Assembly (NCBI GenBank): GCA_013115135.1
Contig: JABANP010000698.1
Location: 1-21,714 of the forward strand
Direction: 5' to 3'
Length of the DNA: 21,714 nt
Source of the DNA: Perkinsus olseni
Lineage: Eukaryota > Perkinsozoa > Perkinsida > Perkinsidae
The notes beneath the pieces are model-generated. The model saw nothing but the letters and a program-made list of their open reading frames with translations. It was not told where the DNA came from and searched no databases. Below are positions 1 through 9,053 of this stretch, one piece after another (positions within the stretch are counted from its first letter, which is position 1; every line of letters starts with the position of its first letter). The position numbers and the translations under genes were made by a program.

Positions 1-54
1 AAAAAAATAATCATCGAAATAGAAACGAAAATAATTACTGTCGTCATTCAGTTT

Positions 55-462
55 CTAACAATAATAGGGTTCACCTTCACAGTCATCATCGGTGGGAGCG
101 AAGCAGAGCGTGTCGTCATCCTTCTTGATAATGCCGAAGCAGACCTGAGGTTTCTGCCAGGTCTTGCAGTACGAACCCCATTTAGAATCGCGGCACTGCG
201 GCATCTCATTGCAGACATCTTGGCAAGTAGGCTGAGGCTCCGGGCAGGCAACTGGCTCGAGGGTATAATCATCACAGGAATCCTGCTCAGTCGGCTGGAA
301 GCAGTAACCATCATCCTTATGGTAGAGGCCGAAGCAGACACCATTGCCCTTGCAGTAGGAACCATACTTCGAGTCAGCACACGCGGCATGACCATCGCAG
401 ATATCCTGACAATACTCGGCAGCAGCCACGATCAGAGTGGTGACAGCGAAGGCGAGCTTCAT
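55..462 (-). CDS. Secreted protein with two seven-cysteine domains
   Basis: A 135-residue protein, probably secreted. I chose the ATG at 460-462 because it opens a clean signal peptide (MKLAFAVTTLIVAAA) directly before the first cysteine domain; an in-frame upstream extension of 13 residues adds nothing signal-like. Two copies of one domain follow, at about residues 18-63 and 80-128, with spacing C-x3-C-x5-C-x8-C-x5/8-C-x10/11-C-x8-C. Each copy has GSYCK before the fourth-fifth cysteine and VCFG at the fifth. A last cysteine is the final residue. The domain resembles secreted proteins I associate with Perkinsus; I know no biochemical function. The next gene on the same strand (862-1794) is a paralogue, so this is a tandem family. 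Cysteine count and spacing suggest a disulfide-bonded extracellular fold. The gene appears intronless. Confidence 0.8.
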   Translation of the reverse strand: MKLAFAVTTLIVAAAEYCQDICDGHAACADSKYGSYCKGNGVCFGLYHKDDGYCFQPTEQDSCDDYTLEPVACPEPQPTCQDVCNEMPQCRDSKWGSYCKTWQKPQVCFGIIKKDDDTLCFAPTDDDCEGEPYYC

Positions 463-861
463 GAGGATGGGAGGAAAAGTCAACTGGCAGCGAGCATTCA
501 AGACACTACGATAAATGGAACTGCAAGTAACTGCTGGGTAGAGATGGTATTGAAGGCGCTTATTAAATCAACTACAAATCACTATACCATCGCTAGAGGC
601 TTCAGCGTAGATTTGAAGTTTGGCCTGAGCGAATCAAGTGCTCATCGTGAGCTCACATGCTATCAGAAGTTAATTAGGCACTCAACGCAGAGACAAGAAG
701 TTATTCACGTTTACGGAGAGCTCACAGTTGGATTTTCATTACTGACTGACTAGGAATGAGAACAGCCGAAATAATAGAGCAAGCCTATGCTCAATCAGAG
801 TGCTAAGTTGAACTCATCTACGTGGGACACTACGGACATTACGAGAGAGGAGATACGACGC

Positions 862-1794
862 TTATGGAAGAATGGTCGAATATTGTGGCACATCAGTAGG
901 CGCCTCAGTGGGAGCATCAGTAGGCGCCTCAGTGGGAGCATCAGTAGGCGCCTCAGTGAGAGCATCAGTAGGCGCCTCAGTGGGAGTATCAGTGGGAGTT
1001 CCGGTAGGAGCCTCAGTAGGGGCCGCAGTGGGAGCCTCGGTAGGGGCGTCAGTGGGAGCCTCAGCGGGAGCTTCGGTAGGAGCCGCAGTGGGAGCCTCAG
1101 TGGGAGCTTCGGTAGGAGCGTCAGTGGGAGCCTCGGTGGGAGCATCAGTAGGCGCCTCGGTGGGAGCATCAGTAGGCGCCTCGGTGGGAGCATCAGTAGG
1201 CGCCTCGGTGGGAGCATCAGTAGGCGCCTCGGTGGGAGCATCAGTAGGCGCCTCGGTGGGAGCATCAGTAGGTGCCTCGGTGGGAGCATCAGTAGGCGCC
1301 TCGGTGGGAGCATCAGTAGGCGCCTCGGTGGGAGCATCAGTGGTCATTGCACTATCACACTCGTAGGGCTCGCCCTCGCAACCCTCATCCACACCTTCAA
1401 AGCAAAGGGTACCGTCAGGCTTGACAATTATACCGAAACAGACTGAAGGGGAGATCCACGTCTTGCAGTATGAGCCAGTGGTAGACTCCTGACAGCTCAC
1501 CAGGGCATTACAGACGTCAGAACAAGTCCACATCGAGGTGGTGGAGGCTGTAGAGGTAACAGGAGGCTTATCATCGCACATCACAGGACTCAGTGTTGCG
1601 TCATCACAGTTACCACTACCGTCGCCCGGTTGATAACAAGTAGTGGCATCATCGTAGTAGAGGCCGAAACACACACCATTCTCCTTGCAGTAAGAGCTCT
1701 CACAGCCTTCGGTGAGGGAACAGTACTCTTCGCAGTAGTAGGTGGCCTCGGTGAGACTAACCAAGTACACTACAACGACAGCGCTGAACAGCAT
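862..1794 (-). CDS. Secreted cysteine-rich protein with Thr/Pro/Ala repeat stalk
   Basis: A 310-residue paralogue of the gene at 55-462. Residues 1-17 form a signal peptide (MLFSAVVVVYLVSLTEA). Two seven-cysteine domains follow: about 21-63, with a shortened third-fourth cysteine gap (C-x4-C), and about 91-139, which carries GSYCK and VCFG as in the neighbour. A Thr/Ser linker (about 79-90) joins them. From residue 152 to 303 the protein is 19 copies of an eight-residue unit, mostly TDAPTEAP, and it ends in a short tail without membrane segment or GPI-type hydrophobic end. Thr/Pro repeats of this kind are usually O-glycosylated, extended stalks or mucin-like regions; that role is inference. 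The copy number of the stalk is probably variable because the DNA is a near-perfect minisatellite. Confidence 0.8.
   Translation of the reverse strand: MLFSAVVVVYLVSLTEATYYCEEYCSLTEGCESSYCKENGVCFGLYYDDATTCYQPGDGSGNCDDATLSPVMCDDKPPVTSTASTTSMWTCSDVCNALVSCQESTTGSYCKTWISPSVCFGIIVKPDGTLCFEGVDEGCEGEPYECDSAMTTDAPTEAPTDAPTEAPTDAPTEAPTDAPTEAPTDAPTEAPTDAPTEAPTDAPTEAPTDAPTEAPTDAPTEAPTDAPTEAPTEAPTAAPTEAPAEAPTDAPTEAPTAAPTEAPTGTPTDTPTEAPTDALTEAPTDAPTEAPTDAPTEAPTDVPQYSTILP
886..1341. repeat. 24-bp coding minisatellite, 19 units
   Basis: Plus-strand unit is close to gtgggagcatcagtaggc plus gcctcg, 24 bp, so each unit encodes eight residues on the minus strand. Units at 1136-1341 are almost identical (one c-to-t change near 1272); units at 960-1135 are more divergent. 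Homogeneous units at one end and diverged ones at the other suggest recent expansion by slippage or unequal exchange. Because 24 is a multiple of three, several other frames are also open here; these are not genes. Confidence 0.95.
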
Positions 1795-1854
1795 TGAGGC
1801 AACCGATCAAACAAACCTGAGCAGAGCGAACTCCAGATCACATCGCGTGAGGTC

Positions 1855-1868
1855 ACCACATATGTGGT
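1855..1868. repeat. Perfect 14-bp palindrome ACCACATATGTGGT
   Basis: Even-length inverted repeat 61 bp upstream of the start codon of the secreted gene at 862-1794. One such palindrome per window is about what chance gives, so a regulatory role is only a possibility. Confidence 0.4.
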
Positions 1869-2506
1869 AAGGCAATGCGACTAAACTGCGCAACGCTACT
1901 TCAGATGTTAATTGCCACTACTTATTAACCGGCTTGGTTTGAGCCATGAATCACACGAAGGAACAGTCGAGGCGCGGTGCAACCGCACAACGAAACTGTC
2001 GAATCTTGCGGTTTCGAGCACACAACGTTCTCTTCGTAGCGCGATGCTCTTCTCCGACTTGCTCGGACTGTTGTCTTTTACTTATACGTATTCCACTCAT
2101 CGAGAAACTCGAATGATGAGCATCTGAATGATCTAGGGACAGTTGAGCGACCTTATAGTTATGCCGTGTGACGTACTGTCGAAATATCGAACCCGCTCGT
2201 GACCGGCCTGACCGCTCGCCTGTGAGTAAACAACCTTCTGTTGCCTAGCGGAAACATCCAACTCTTAGCTGTCAAACTCTCGAAGGTAGCGCAAGCCGAA
2301 CCCAGTTCATCAGCGGTTGATTCGAGCGGAGTGGCGACACCGGGCAAATAGTACGATCTGAACAAACAAACTGGCATTACGATTTCATAGCTTATAAATT
2401 GGACTTCATTCGAACTTCACAGAGTTAGAGCGAACTTGGAATTGCGCTCGGGGACGAATCATACTCAGACAGGGTTAGGTTATCAGCAGGCTACAGTTGA
2501 GATGTA

Positions 2507-2527
2507 GACCGGGTCGCCCGGTCCGGG
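2507..2527. repeat. Overlapping GC palindromes
   Basis: GACCGGG and CCCGGTC (2507-2523) are perfect inverted arms around tcg, and the right arm is reused in CCCGG-t-CCGGG (2517-2527). It is similar in style to the odd-length palindromes at the right of the window. It lies in intergenic DNA. Confidence 0.7.
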
Positions 2528-2742
2528 TGGTTCAAAGGTGATCAACCCGCAGACCAAACAGGGTGGTGCAATGCAGGTGTATGTGAGAGATTTTTGCGCG
2601 CCGATGATATTCTAGAATGCGAAAATAGTAGAGACGCGAATCTCTTGTATCCGGTAAAAGTCCACTCGTGTCATGAATTTGACATGCGTTGTACTCGAGA
2701 ATCTTCATATTGTATGCCATGTTAGTATAAGATCGTTTTCAT

Positions 2743-3707
2743 ATGCCCGATTCTAATACGCGTCAATCGAACAGCCGGAAAGACGGTATCAATAGTCATA
2801 ACTTCGACATCATTGTCAGCCTTGCCGCTGCCTCGCCATTCACTTCACTCCTACCTCTGGAGATCTGCAGCGAGCTCTGGTCATTCCTAGCACCCTCACC
2901 GACCCTCTTCAAAACCAATCACCCGGAAGCTTATTTTCGCTCCGGTGATTCTGTCAGCGTATCATTTGAATATCATAATTTAATCATATCAAGGAGCCCC
3001 TACGTGGTCGGGTTACGTCAGCTCGGTCAGTTTCCAGAGTTCGCTTGGGCGACTAATTGTGAAGTGCTGAGCGCCTGCGGCGTCCAAGACGGCTTGGTGG
3101 TGTCCTTAAGCGACAGCCGCTTGCTCTGTTGAAATACAAGATGCCACAACCAATGGACCTTCGAGCTCACCTCTTCTCCGATGACTCTCTAGGAAAATGC
3201 ATCCCGAAGGTCGCATCAGAGAAGGGGAAAATTCTCTATTTAAGCGATAGAGATAACAAGCGCATCATTCGCGTTGACTTGGACGACGGCAAGACTTTCC
3301 GCTCGCCACCCATGCGGGGGCTGCCTCTGGTCTCCTATGAGTTTGCAGTCCTCGACGGGTTGGTATTCATTGTGAACATGCTAGACAGCAGCATACTATG
3401 CTGGGACAGCTATGCTGGGCTATCAACAGAGTGGGTGTTGATAACAAGGACCATCCCAAGGCCTCGCGGGCTCTCCTTGGGTCTGCAAGGAAGATGCCTT
3501 TACGTCAGTAGCGCCCTCGATGAGTATCTCTATCGGGTGGTACTGTATGAAGGTTTCAAAGTGGAAAAGTTGTGTTACGTCGGTCAAGCCCAACAGCTGA
3601 GCTACAGTCCTCGTAGAGGCCTTGTCGCCCTAGTCAATACATATTTTAATAGAGTTGAGACGTGGCAGGAGACTTGCTGGGTCACGTCTACTCGGCAGAG
3701 TGCCTAA
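2743..3707 (+). pseudogene. Beta-propeller-like protein broken by one frame change
   Basis: Two adjoining frames form one protein. Frame 1 (2743-3132, ATG start, 129 residues) has a hydrophobic stretch around LPLEICSELWSFL that resembles an F-box and ends ..VSLSDSRLLC-stop. Frame 2 (open from 3063, usable to the stop at 3707) continues LKYKMPQ.. and then carries strand-like repeats: ILYLSDRDNKRIIRVDLDDG and DGLVFIVNMLDSSILCWD, typical of NHL/SMP-30-type propeller blades. Read across the break, the blade would run SLSDSRLL then KYKM, so a 1-2 nt indel near 3126-3132 is the simplest reading. An intron is possible instead: GT at 3082 to AG at 3140 is 59 nt and phase 0, but its donor (gtccaa) is poor and it would remove the blade. 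Role unknown. If the break is a sequencing error, this is an intact gene of about 320 residues. Confidence 0.55.
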
Positions 3708-3967
3708 CGTCTTTTGTGTCAACATTTCTGGTGCTGTCTTGTTCTTCGTATCGTCATGGTCTAATGATCTCTGCCATTTTCTATGGTGGGTGTTCAGTTG
3801 CGGTGTAGTTTCATCGATCTGTGAGGACTAAGAGTACAGAAGCACTCGAGAGACGAGCAGAAGAGCGATAGAAAAGAAGCTCAAGGCAAGGGAAGCTATG
3901 ACAAAGTGGAAAAGTTTCCTTGATGTTGTGCATATGCTTTGACGAAGGGAAGCTCTCGGGAGCATTT

Positions 3968-4492
3968 CTAGTACTCAAACACGAAAGAGCCGTTCCAATG
4001 GCTTCGCCACTCATGCTTCAATGAGCAACCTATCCTACTCAAGAACCATGCAGCCCCACCATGGCCCTTCCAAGATGCCCTCTTCAACCACTTGATGCCT
4101 CGCTCTCGATTGCCCACGCCTCGACGATTAACGCCGAAATACGTCTGCAAACCGATAAGGAACTCGGCGTCGAACTGGCCCTTCAAAGCAGCGCTGTCGA
4201 ACCATCTGTAGGCAGTCGCGAAGTCAATATATCGATCCAACTCACTGTAGAGGCTTTCAAGGTCTCGTCTCGGCATGTCACACTCTATGAGGTGATCGGT
4301 AATCACAAAAAGACTTGCAGCAGTGCCGGAGATCTGCCGTGAAAAGAAGTCCGCGAACGCTAGCACAGCTGAAGCTAAACGACATTGCCGCAGGAATAGA
4401 CTACGTGTACGAGGTCGGTGTACCACGGGACCCAAAGAGCATACCCACACCGTGTGGGCCACACGCCCAGTTGTGTCGCTGCAAAACAGCAT
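3968..4492 (-). CDS. Sel1-like repeat protein
   Basis: The frame encodes up to 174 residues. Residues about 92-127 and 128-158 are two Sel1-like repeats (a TPR relative): the first has the A..WF..AA..G...A.F.IG..Y pattern (YRWFDSAALKGQFDAEFLIG), the second GIKWLKRASWKGHGGAAW. Sel1 repeats are alpha-solenoid scaffolds for protein-protein contacts; the partner here is unknown. The start is uncertain. An internal ATG at 4274-4276 (MPRRDLESLYSEL) would give a 102-residue protein containing both repeats, while the upstream 72 residues are mostly hydrophobic and Arg-rich and could be an intron-derived extension or a membrane segment. The short C-terminal tail ends WNGSFVFEY. A two-repeat Sel1 protein is short for the family, so a 5' exon may be missing. 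Confidence 0.6.
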   Translation of the reverse strand: MLFCSDTTGRVAHTVWVCSLGPVVHRPRTRSLFLRQCRLASAVLAFADFFSRQISGTAASLFVITDHLIECDMPRRDLESLYSELDRYIDFATAYRWFDSAALKGQFDAEFLIGLQTYFGVNRRGVGNRERGIKWLKRASWKGHGGAAWFLSRIGCSLKHEWRSHWNGSFVFEY

Positions 4493-4785
4493 TGCGGTGT
4501 AACAGCCGTTGTAACTGGAAAGAGCAAATCCACTTTCTGCTTGTTTCGCTGATTCGCTCCCCTCTACGGCTCTGCATCTCTTACGAACAAGGAATTTGCT
4601 AGAATTCTACAGATCGGCAGTCTCTACCTCAATTCGGCAACGCCGTCCCGTACGTCCACGCCTCACGACCTGTGCGATGTACATGTTGGCTGCGATTCTT
4701 CCACTGGAGTACAATCTACGATCAGAGTTCCTCTCTGTCTCTCATTGTGTGGTCACATTTAGCCAACCTTGACAACCCAATACGA

Positions 4786-5118
4786 ATGACTATATTTAAC
4801 AACCTTCGGGCCTTCACTATCAGTATGTTTCAAATTCGGAAACGCCGACGATTCTCATCGACTATCTTCAAGTGCTGTGCTGCTCAAAATGCAGATTACC
4901 AGCAGCTGAGCAACCTGGGCATTGAGACAGATCACACCTTAGTTGTGATCTTCTCAGTTGTGGCGACTGAGCTCGACTGGGAACAGCCCATTGGGTTGTT
5001 GGAAACACACAAGCGATTTGTAATGATGACATTCCATATTCAGCGAGCAGACAGGATACAAATGTTTCTCTTTGTAAGCACTACGAAAGTGCTTGCGGTG
5101 ACAGGGATGGAACAATGA
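4786..5118 (+). CDS. Hypothetical open frame, doubtful
   Basis: A 110-codon ATG-initiated frame with reasonable composition in its second half (about TELDWEQPIGLLETHKRF). I recognise no domain and see no signal peptide. It lies alone between the Sel1 gene and the three-exon gene at 5316-6118. It could be chance or one exon of a gene I could not assemble. The flanks (4493-4785 and 5119-5315) contain nothing I can support. Confidence 0.2.
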   Translation: MTIFNNLRAFTISMFQIRKRRRFSSTIFKCCAAQNADYQQLSNLGIETDHTLVVIFSVVATELDWEQPIGLLETHKRFVMMTFHIQRADRIQMFLFVSTTKVLAVTGMEQ

Positions 5119-5315
5119 CTGTTCTCTCGTGGATTAGCACGAGCGAGAGAAGCCAATAACCGTTGACCGCTCGAGTTCCTAATGGTTACCGGCATCCCAC
5201 TACTACTGACATACAGCACAACTACAGTATCGCCATACATGAACATCGACAGCACAACATAACATGCCAATTGGCGCTCATGCCTCTCCTACTGCTACTC
5301 ATACCACGACTTTCG

Positions 5316-6118
5316 CTATTTTATAGTATCAAACTTATACCCCTCATACTTGTCTAAACCCGGGTCAAGCATGAACTGGTAGAGCCAGGGCATTCTCCCT
5401 TCATTCCTAAACGGACCGCGAGGGTTATTTTCGATGTATTCGGCCACCTCTGAGCAAGTCTCCTCAGTCACACCAGTTTCAAGTATTGCCTTGACGGGCT
5501 CGAACAGAGAGGAGAGAGGATACTTAGCAGCCAGCTCGGGGGTGATATCATACTCCTTGGTTTCCTTCGAGAGCGCCGCTCCTCTTCCCTTGAGGGGATA
5601 TTCATTGTCACGGTAGGTGGAAAATATGATTTCAGGATGACGGAAATTTGGTCTGAGGTATACGACAATTGGTAAGCGGAAGGGACCGCACATGGGCACG
5701 TAGGCAAGCTGACGAAGGATCGTCTTACATGTAAGTAACTTCTTGTCTGAAACTTTCGCCTCTGTCCTCGACCGGCCTCGCGACCTTCATAGCGTCTTCT
5801 TCACCCTCCGACAACGCAACTTCCACGTGCAGACCTTCGTAGGCAATAGTGCAGGTTTTGATAGTATCACGGATATCCGAGCACCAAGCACAGTCTATCA
5901 CATCTTTCGATGCGGCAGTAATATTAGGTCTGAGCGAGGCGACCTGAAAACACGTCACGCGATTCTCATATTTTCACTGTCACGGCGACCACAGATGTAG
6001 CGGACCCCGGTTCTTGCGCGTCTCTTACTCCTACCCGGGAGGGGTGAGCCTTCCGAGCCAGTGCCGATACCATAACCGATATGAATGGCAAAAGGCGAGT
6101 GGAGAAAGATATGGCCAT
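5316..6118 (-). CDS. Three-exon secreted or anchored protein, unknown family
   Basis: Model: exon 1 6118-5978, intron 5977-5944 (34 nt, gtgaaa..ttttcag), exon 2 5943-5805, intron 5804-5747 (58 nt, gtgaag..tttcag), exon 3 5746-5316. The exons sum to 711 nt and read through in phase to one stop, giving 236 residues. The start MAISFSTRLLPFISVMVSALA looks like a signal peptide or anchor. Exon 2 contributes a segment with CAWCSDIRD; exon 3 contains LAYVPMCGPFRLPIVVYL and a charged C-terminal half rich in Glu, Pro and Tyr, ending GYKFDTIK. I recognise no family. The first intron is unusually short, so the exon 1 join is the weakest part; exons 2 and 3 are well supported by composition and phase. 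An in-frame upstream extension of exon 1 to about 6178 is possible but lacks the signal at its start. Confidence 0.6.
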
Positions 6119-6178
6119 TGCACAGTATGGATCAGCAGAGAGAGCCGCAAATGGAGGAAACTGAACCCGCATCTTCAA

Positions 6179-6662
6179 GTGCTTGAGGGGGTTCAGGGAA
6201 GTTTAGCCGGGGAGATTTTCGAAGCCATGTGAGCACCCAAGCCTGGCTATGGAATATAAACTCGTTACGTAGTTCTTGCTGTCATCAAAGCCTTATGACG
6301 AATTTCTGCGTATAGTGAGGCCGCCACGTGTGTCAAGTGTCCTCAAGGCCGTTGATTGTCGCCCACGCCGCCGAGGCCGCAGAGCTCTAGCTTCACCCAC
6401 AACCTCAACAGTGAATAACCAAGAGTCGGTTCCCAAGAGGTTATGAGGACTCCTCATAGATCTCACTTGGAAAGTACGACTGCTCCCACCATGGACGCGA
6501 TGCGCTACTCGTCGAGGACGGTCCCACAAGAGCTAAGGTCGGCGACAACCTACCGCACTTGAGTTCTAAGAGTTCTGAGGTCAATCTCAAGGGCGTAGAT
6601 CCTGAGCGATGATCGTCGGATGGTTCCACGCCCTCCCGCTAGCTGCAGAGCTAGTATCGATT
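6179..6662. other. Intergenic, 484 bp
   Basis: No frame here looks like protein. It holds a perfect odd palindrome at 6442-6458 (listed separately) and a CTAGCT..AGCTAG hairpin near 6640-6655. It lies between two minus-strand genes. Confidence 0.5.
6442..6458. repeat. Odd palindrome, 8-bp arms, 1-nt centre
   Basis: TATGAGGA, central c, TCCTCATA. Same architecture as the palindromes clustered at 16.1-20.7 kb, but in intergenic DNA away from the mobile element. Confidence 0.9.
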
Positions 6663-6950
6663 TCAATGGCAGTAGAGCAGGGAATCAATGACAGATGCAC
6701 GAGACGTCAACGGGAAATGTACGGGCTCCAATGAGCCCGAAGGAGTGGAAAAGCTGGAAGGGCAGGGAACGCTCGAAGACTCACAAGAAGTCAAGAATGT
6801 AATATACCAGTACTGAAGCAACACGTACAGTATTAGCCTATCATAAATCAATGATGATTTATCATCACGTTCCACTGCGAGTGTGACGCTCACAGCCCCT
6901 GCGCAGTACAACAGTATCAACATGATTATCAACATAATCGTCGTCATCAT
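6663..6950 (-). CDS. Small putative secreted protein or first exon
   Basis: A 95-residue frame starting MMTTIMLIIMLILLYCAGAV, a strongly hydrophobic signal-peptide-like start followed by a polar, charged stretch (ERDDKSSLIYD). The rest is less convincing. A candidate 75-nt intron (gtacgt at 6810 to ccttccag at 6736) would remove the middle while keeping the frame, leaving about 70 residues. I recognise no domain. It lies head-to-tail upstream of the 5316-6118 gene but no in-phase join to it was found. Confidence 0.35.
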   Translation of the reverse strand: MMTTIMLIIMLILLYCAGAVSVTLAVERDDKSSLIYDRLILYVLLQYWYITFLTSCESSSVPCPSSFSTPSGSLEPVHFPLTSRASVIDSLLYCH

Positions 6951-7351
6951 ACTGAGCCGCTCGTCGTCATTTTGACACGCGTCACGCTGTCCGTCTCCAT
7001 ACTAACGTCGGAGGCGAGCGCATACTTTGTCGCTGGATTTCCATTTGTATGGAATGGCCTCGGGCGAGAAGAGAATGAGAGAGTTAAGTAATGGGCGGCA
7101 TGAGAATGGACTCGGGGAGCTGTTCGCCCTGGGCAACAGCTCGGGTATCTGTTCGCCCTGGGGTACAGCTCGGGGATCTGGTTGCCTCCTCGGATTTCGG
7201 AAGGGGCTCCCGGTTGCCTGTTTATGGCTTCACCGCAATTCAGGCGTTGCGTTCTGTTGACTATCTCGTGCGGTTCCTTGAAGTGCGTCCTTCACCCGAT
7301 TCATCCGACGTCACATAACTCGAGGAGCGGGAACAGTTCATCCCCATTGAG
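6951..7351. other. Intergenic with a 29-bp tandem duplication
   Basis: Divergent promoter region between the small secreted frame and the gene at 7352. A 29-bp unit beginning ctgttcgccctggg is present twice in tandem (7120-7148 and 7149-7177) with three differences. GAGCTGTT and AACAGCTC (7117-7142) form an 8-bp inverted repeat overlapping the first unit. Plus-strand frames here are short and Gly/Ser-rich because of this repeat and are not supported as genes. Confidence 0.5.
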
Positions 7352-8292
7352 ATGTCGCCGGCCAAGTCCATCATCATCACTACTGCAGCGGCAATGGTTG
7401 TCAATTTAGCTCCTCTCGGTGAGGCAATCAAGGCAGCTTCGTGGGTGAACCCTCTCAATCTTGAAGAAGTAACCCGCTTCTCTGAACAGTCCCTTCTTCA
7501 CAGCGAGGGGGCCTTTCTCTAAGAATCCTTCAGGACTTCCCTTCACTGCTCGACATGAGCCTCAGGACCGACGGAGGTGGTGTGACTTGTCATTACAGCA
7601 ACGAAAAGACCATGGATGGAGGCCCTAAATCGATCAAGTTCCGCCTTGAAAGGGGCAGCGCGGCGAAGACAGAATTCGTAACCTGCCCTGTGTGGGGGAA
7701 ACACTTCAGCTTTCGAAGCGAATTGTAAGTCATCTCCTCGTACTTTCGGGTTCCTCCCCTATTGAGCTCTCTGTGTTGTAGTGGCTTCGATTCCAACGTT
7801 CTCAAGAGGTTCTACAGCAACTTCCCACAATTCAACTACCGTGAAGCAGGCCAGATCTACAAGTTTGAGGATCCTCCGGAACCGACCGGCTTGGATCCAC
7901 TCCGGAATGTCAGTGCATCAGCTTGCAGTCACGTACTGGAGAGCGTGAGCTCAGCTGCCAAACAACTGGAGAAACCAGCCGGAAGCTCGGGCGAATGGAT
8001 GCCTCAGGATACCCTATTTTCCATGGCCAATGGGATCAACACTCTACGCGAAATGCGGAAGGCCTGTTCGGCTGCGTTTACGATCATAAGGAATCAATAC
8101 CCCACGATTATTAAAATCTGTGATGAATACTTCAGAGTGTCGGATAAGACAATCGATACAACACTCTCAGCTGTGAATAAAGGATGGCGTCTTGACAAGA
8201 ATGCAAATGTCAACACGTTTCGCCGCACTGCGGGCGGCCGCAGTTCTGGCGAAGGTGTTTTCGGAGCTTTTCTACACAAGTTTGGGTTCTGA
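7352..8292 (+). CDS. Three-exon secreted protein, unknown family
   Basis: Model: exon 1 7352-7444, intron 7445-7503 (59 nt, gtgaac..cttcttcacag), exon 2 7504-7724, intron 7725-7781 (57 nt, gtaagt..ttgtag), exon 3 7782-8292. Exons sum to 825 nt in phase, giving 274 residues. Exon 1 starts MSPAKSIIITTAAAMVVNLA, a signal peptide. The mature part holds VTCHYSN and VTCPVWGKHFSF (a possible disulfide pair), then FDSNVLKRFYSNFPQFNY, a long helical region with scattered Cys, and a basic Gly-rich end (GGRSSGEGVFGAF). The second intron is textbook; the first has a phase-compatible alternative (gtgagg at 7420 to AG at 7490, 71 nt), which changes only a few residues near the signal. The composition is clearly protein-like, but I recognise no domain. 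Confidence 0.75.
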
Positions 8293-8393
8293 TATATGAA
8301 TGAGACCGAGACGTGTAAGAACGTGTGAAATCGTCATTATAATCATCATGATGTTGTTGTCTACTGCTTCTCTCTTGTTGCGTTTAGTAAGGC

Positions 8394-8408
8394 GGCCTCA
8401 CTGAGGCC
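8394..8408. repeat. Odd palindrome, 7-bp arms, 1-nt centre
   Basis: GGCCTCA, central c, TGAGGCC, about 100 bp after the stop codon of the three-exon secreted gene. Confidence 0.9.
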
Positions 8409-9035
8409 CGATGAACACACCTTTCGCCTCAACAGACGTACAACAGAGTCTCTCGCATACCGGTTCTATTCACTCAAGTGAGAACTTCCGATGGTCGGCG
8501 GCGGCCGCTGAGAGTCACTGGTATCACCAATTTGGTAATAACAACGGGTAGATCAGAAGAGACCCCCGAAATGCAGACAATTTGCAGAGCTTTTGGTCAG
8601 ACTCCGGGAGAGCATTGATAATACTTTCGACGCTGATATGGGGCTCCTGCGGCGACGGCGCTGCGCCACTGGAGAAATCTTCGTCGGCTCATGGATTCTC
8701 TACTCACGTTGAGCGTTATGACCGTTGATCGTTGGATGACTTTTCAATCAGACCCTCGGATATAAGCTCAACTTGCCACAGGCCTGAGCCAGGTCGTCCG
8801 ACGTCCCGCTTGCGAAGCGGCAACTCATTTTCCGTTAACTGAAACCTCCGACTACGGGGACTGGGAGTCTGAGAGGCGGTGGCCGCGACGAGCCTGAAGG
8901 CACTGAGGGTAACAAGGGAAGACACCGACTGCCCTACCTGCTGCCTTAAGCCAGCAGTTCCCGCGCTTGGCTACGCATAGCGTGTACATAACCTCTACGC
9001 GTGTAGCGGTCAGCCTGTAGTGAGCCGCCTCTCCA

Positions 9036-9053
9036 GTTGTTGTTGTTGTTGTT
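9036..9053. repeat. (GTT)6 microsatellite
   Basis: Six uninterrupted GTT units followed by ttattc, in intergenic DNA. Confidence 0.9.

Larger units (their letters stand above)
1795..2742. other. Intergenic, 948 bp
   Basis: Divergent interval between the minus-strand secreted gene and the plus-strand propeller gene, so it should hold both promoters. Only short frames without recognisable protein character are present. It contains a perfect 14-bp palindrome (1855-1868) and a GC-rich hairpin cluster (2507-2527). I see no tRNA or other RNA gene. Confidence 0.6.

Noticed and set aside
787..1446. Long plus-strand open frames across the secreted protein gene, Ser/Arg/Gly- or Ala/Ser/Val/Gly-repetitive
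   Set aside because: They are shadows of the 24-bp minisatellite, whose length is a multiple of three and whose unit has no stop in these frames. Outside the repeat they lose protein character, while the minus frame has a signal peptide and cysteine domains.
9036..9053. GTT repeat as a possible telomere-like or CRISPR-like array
   Set aside because: Six trinucleotide units without spacers: an ordinary microsatellite. No CRISPR-type repeat-spacer structure occurs in the window.
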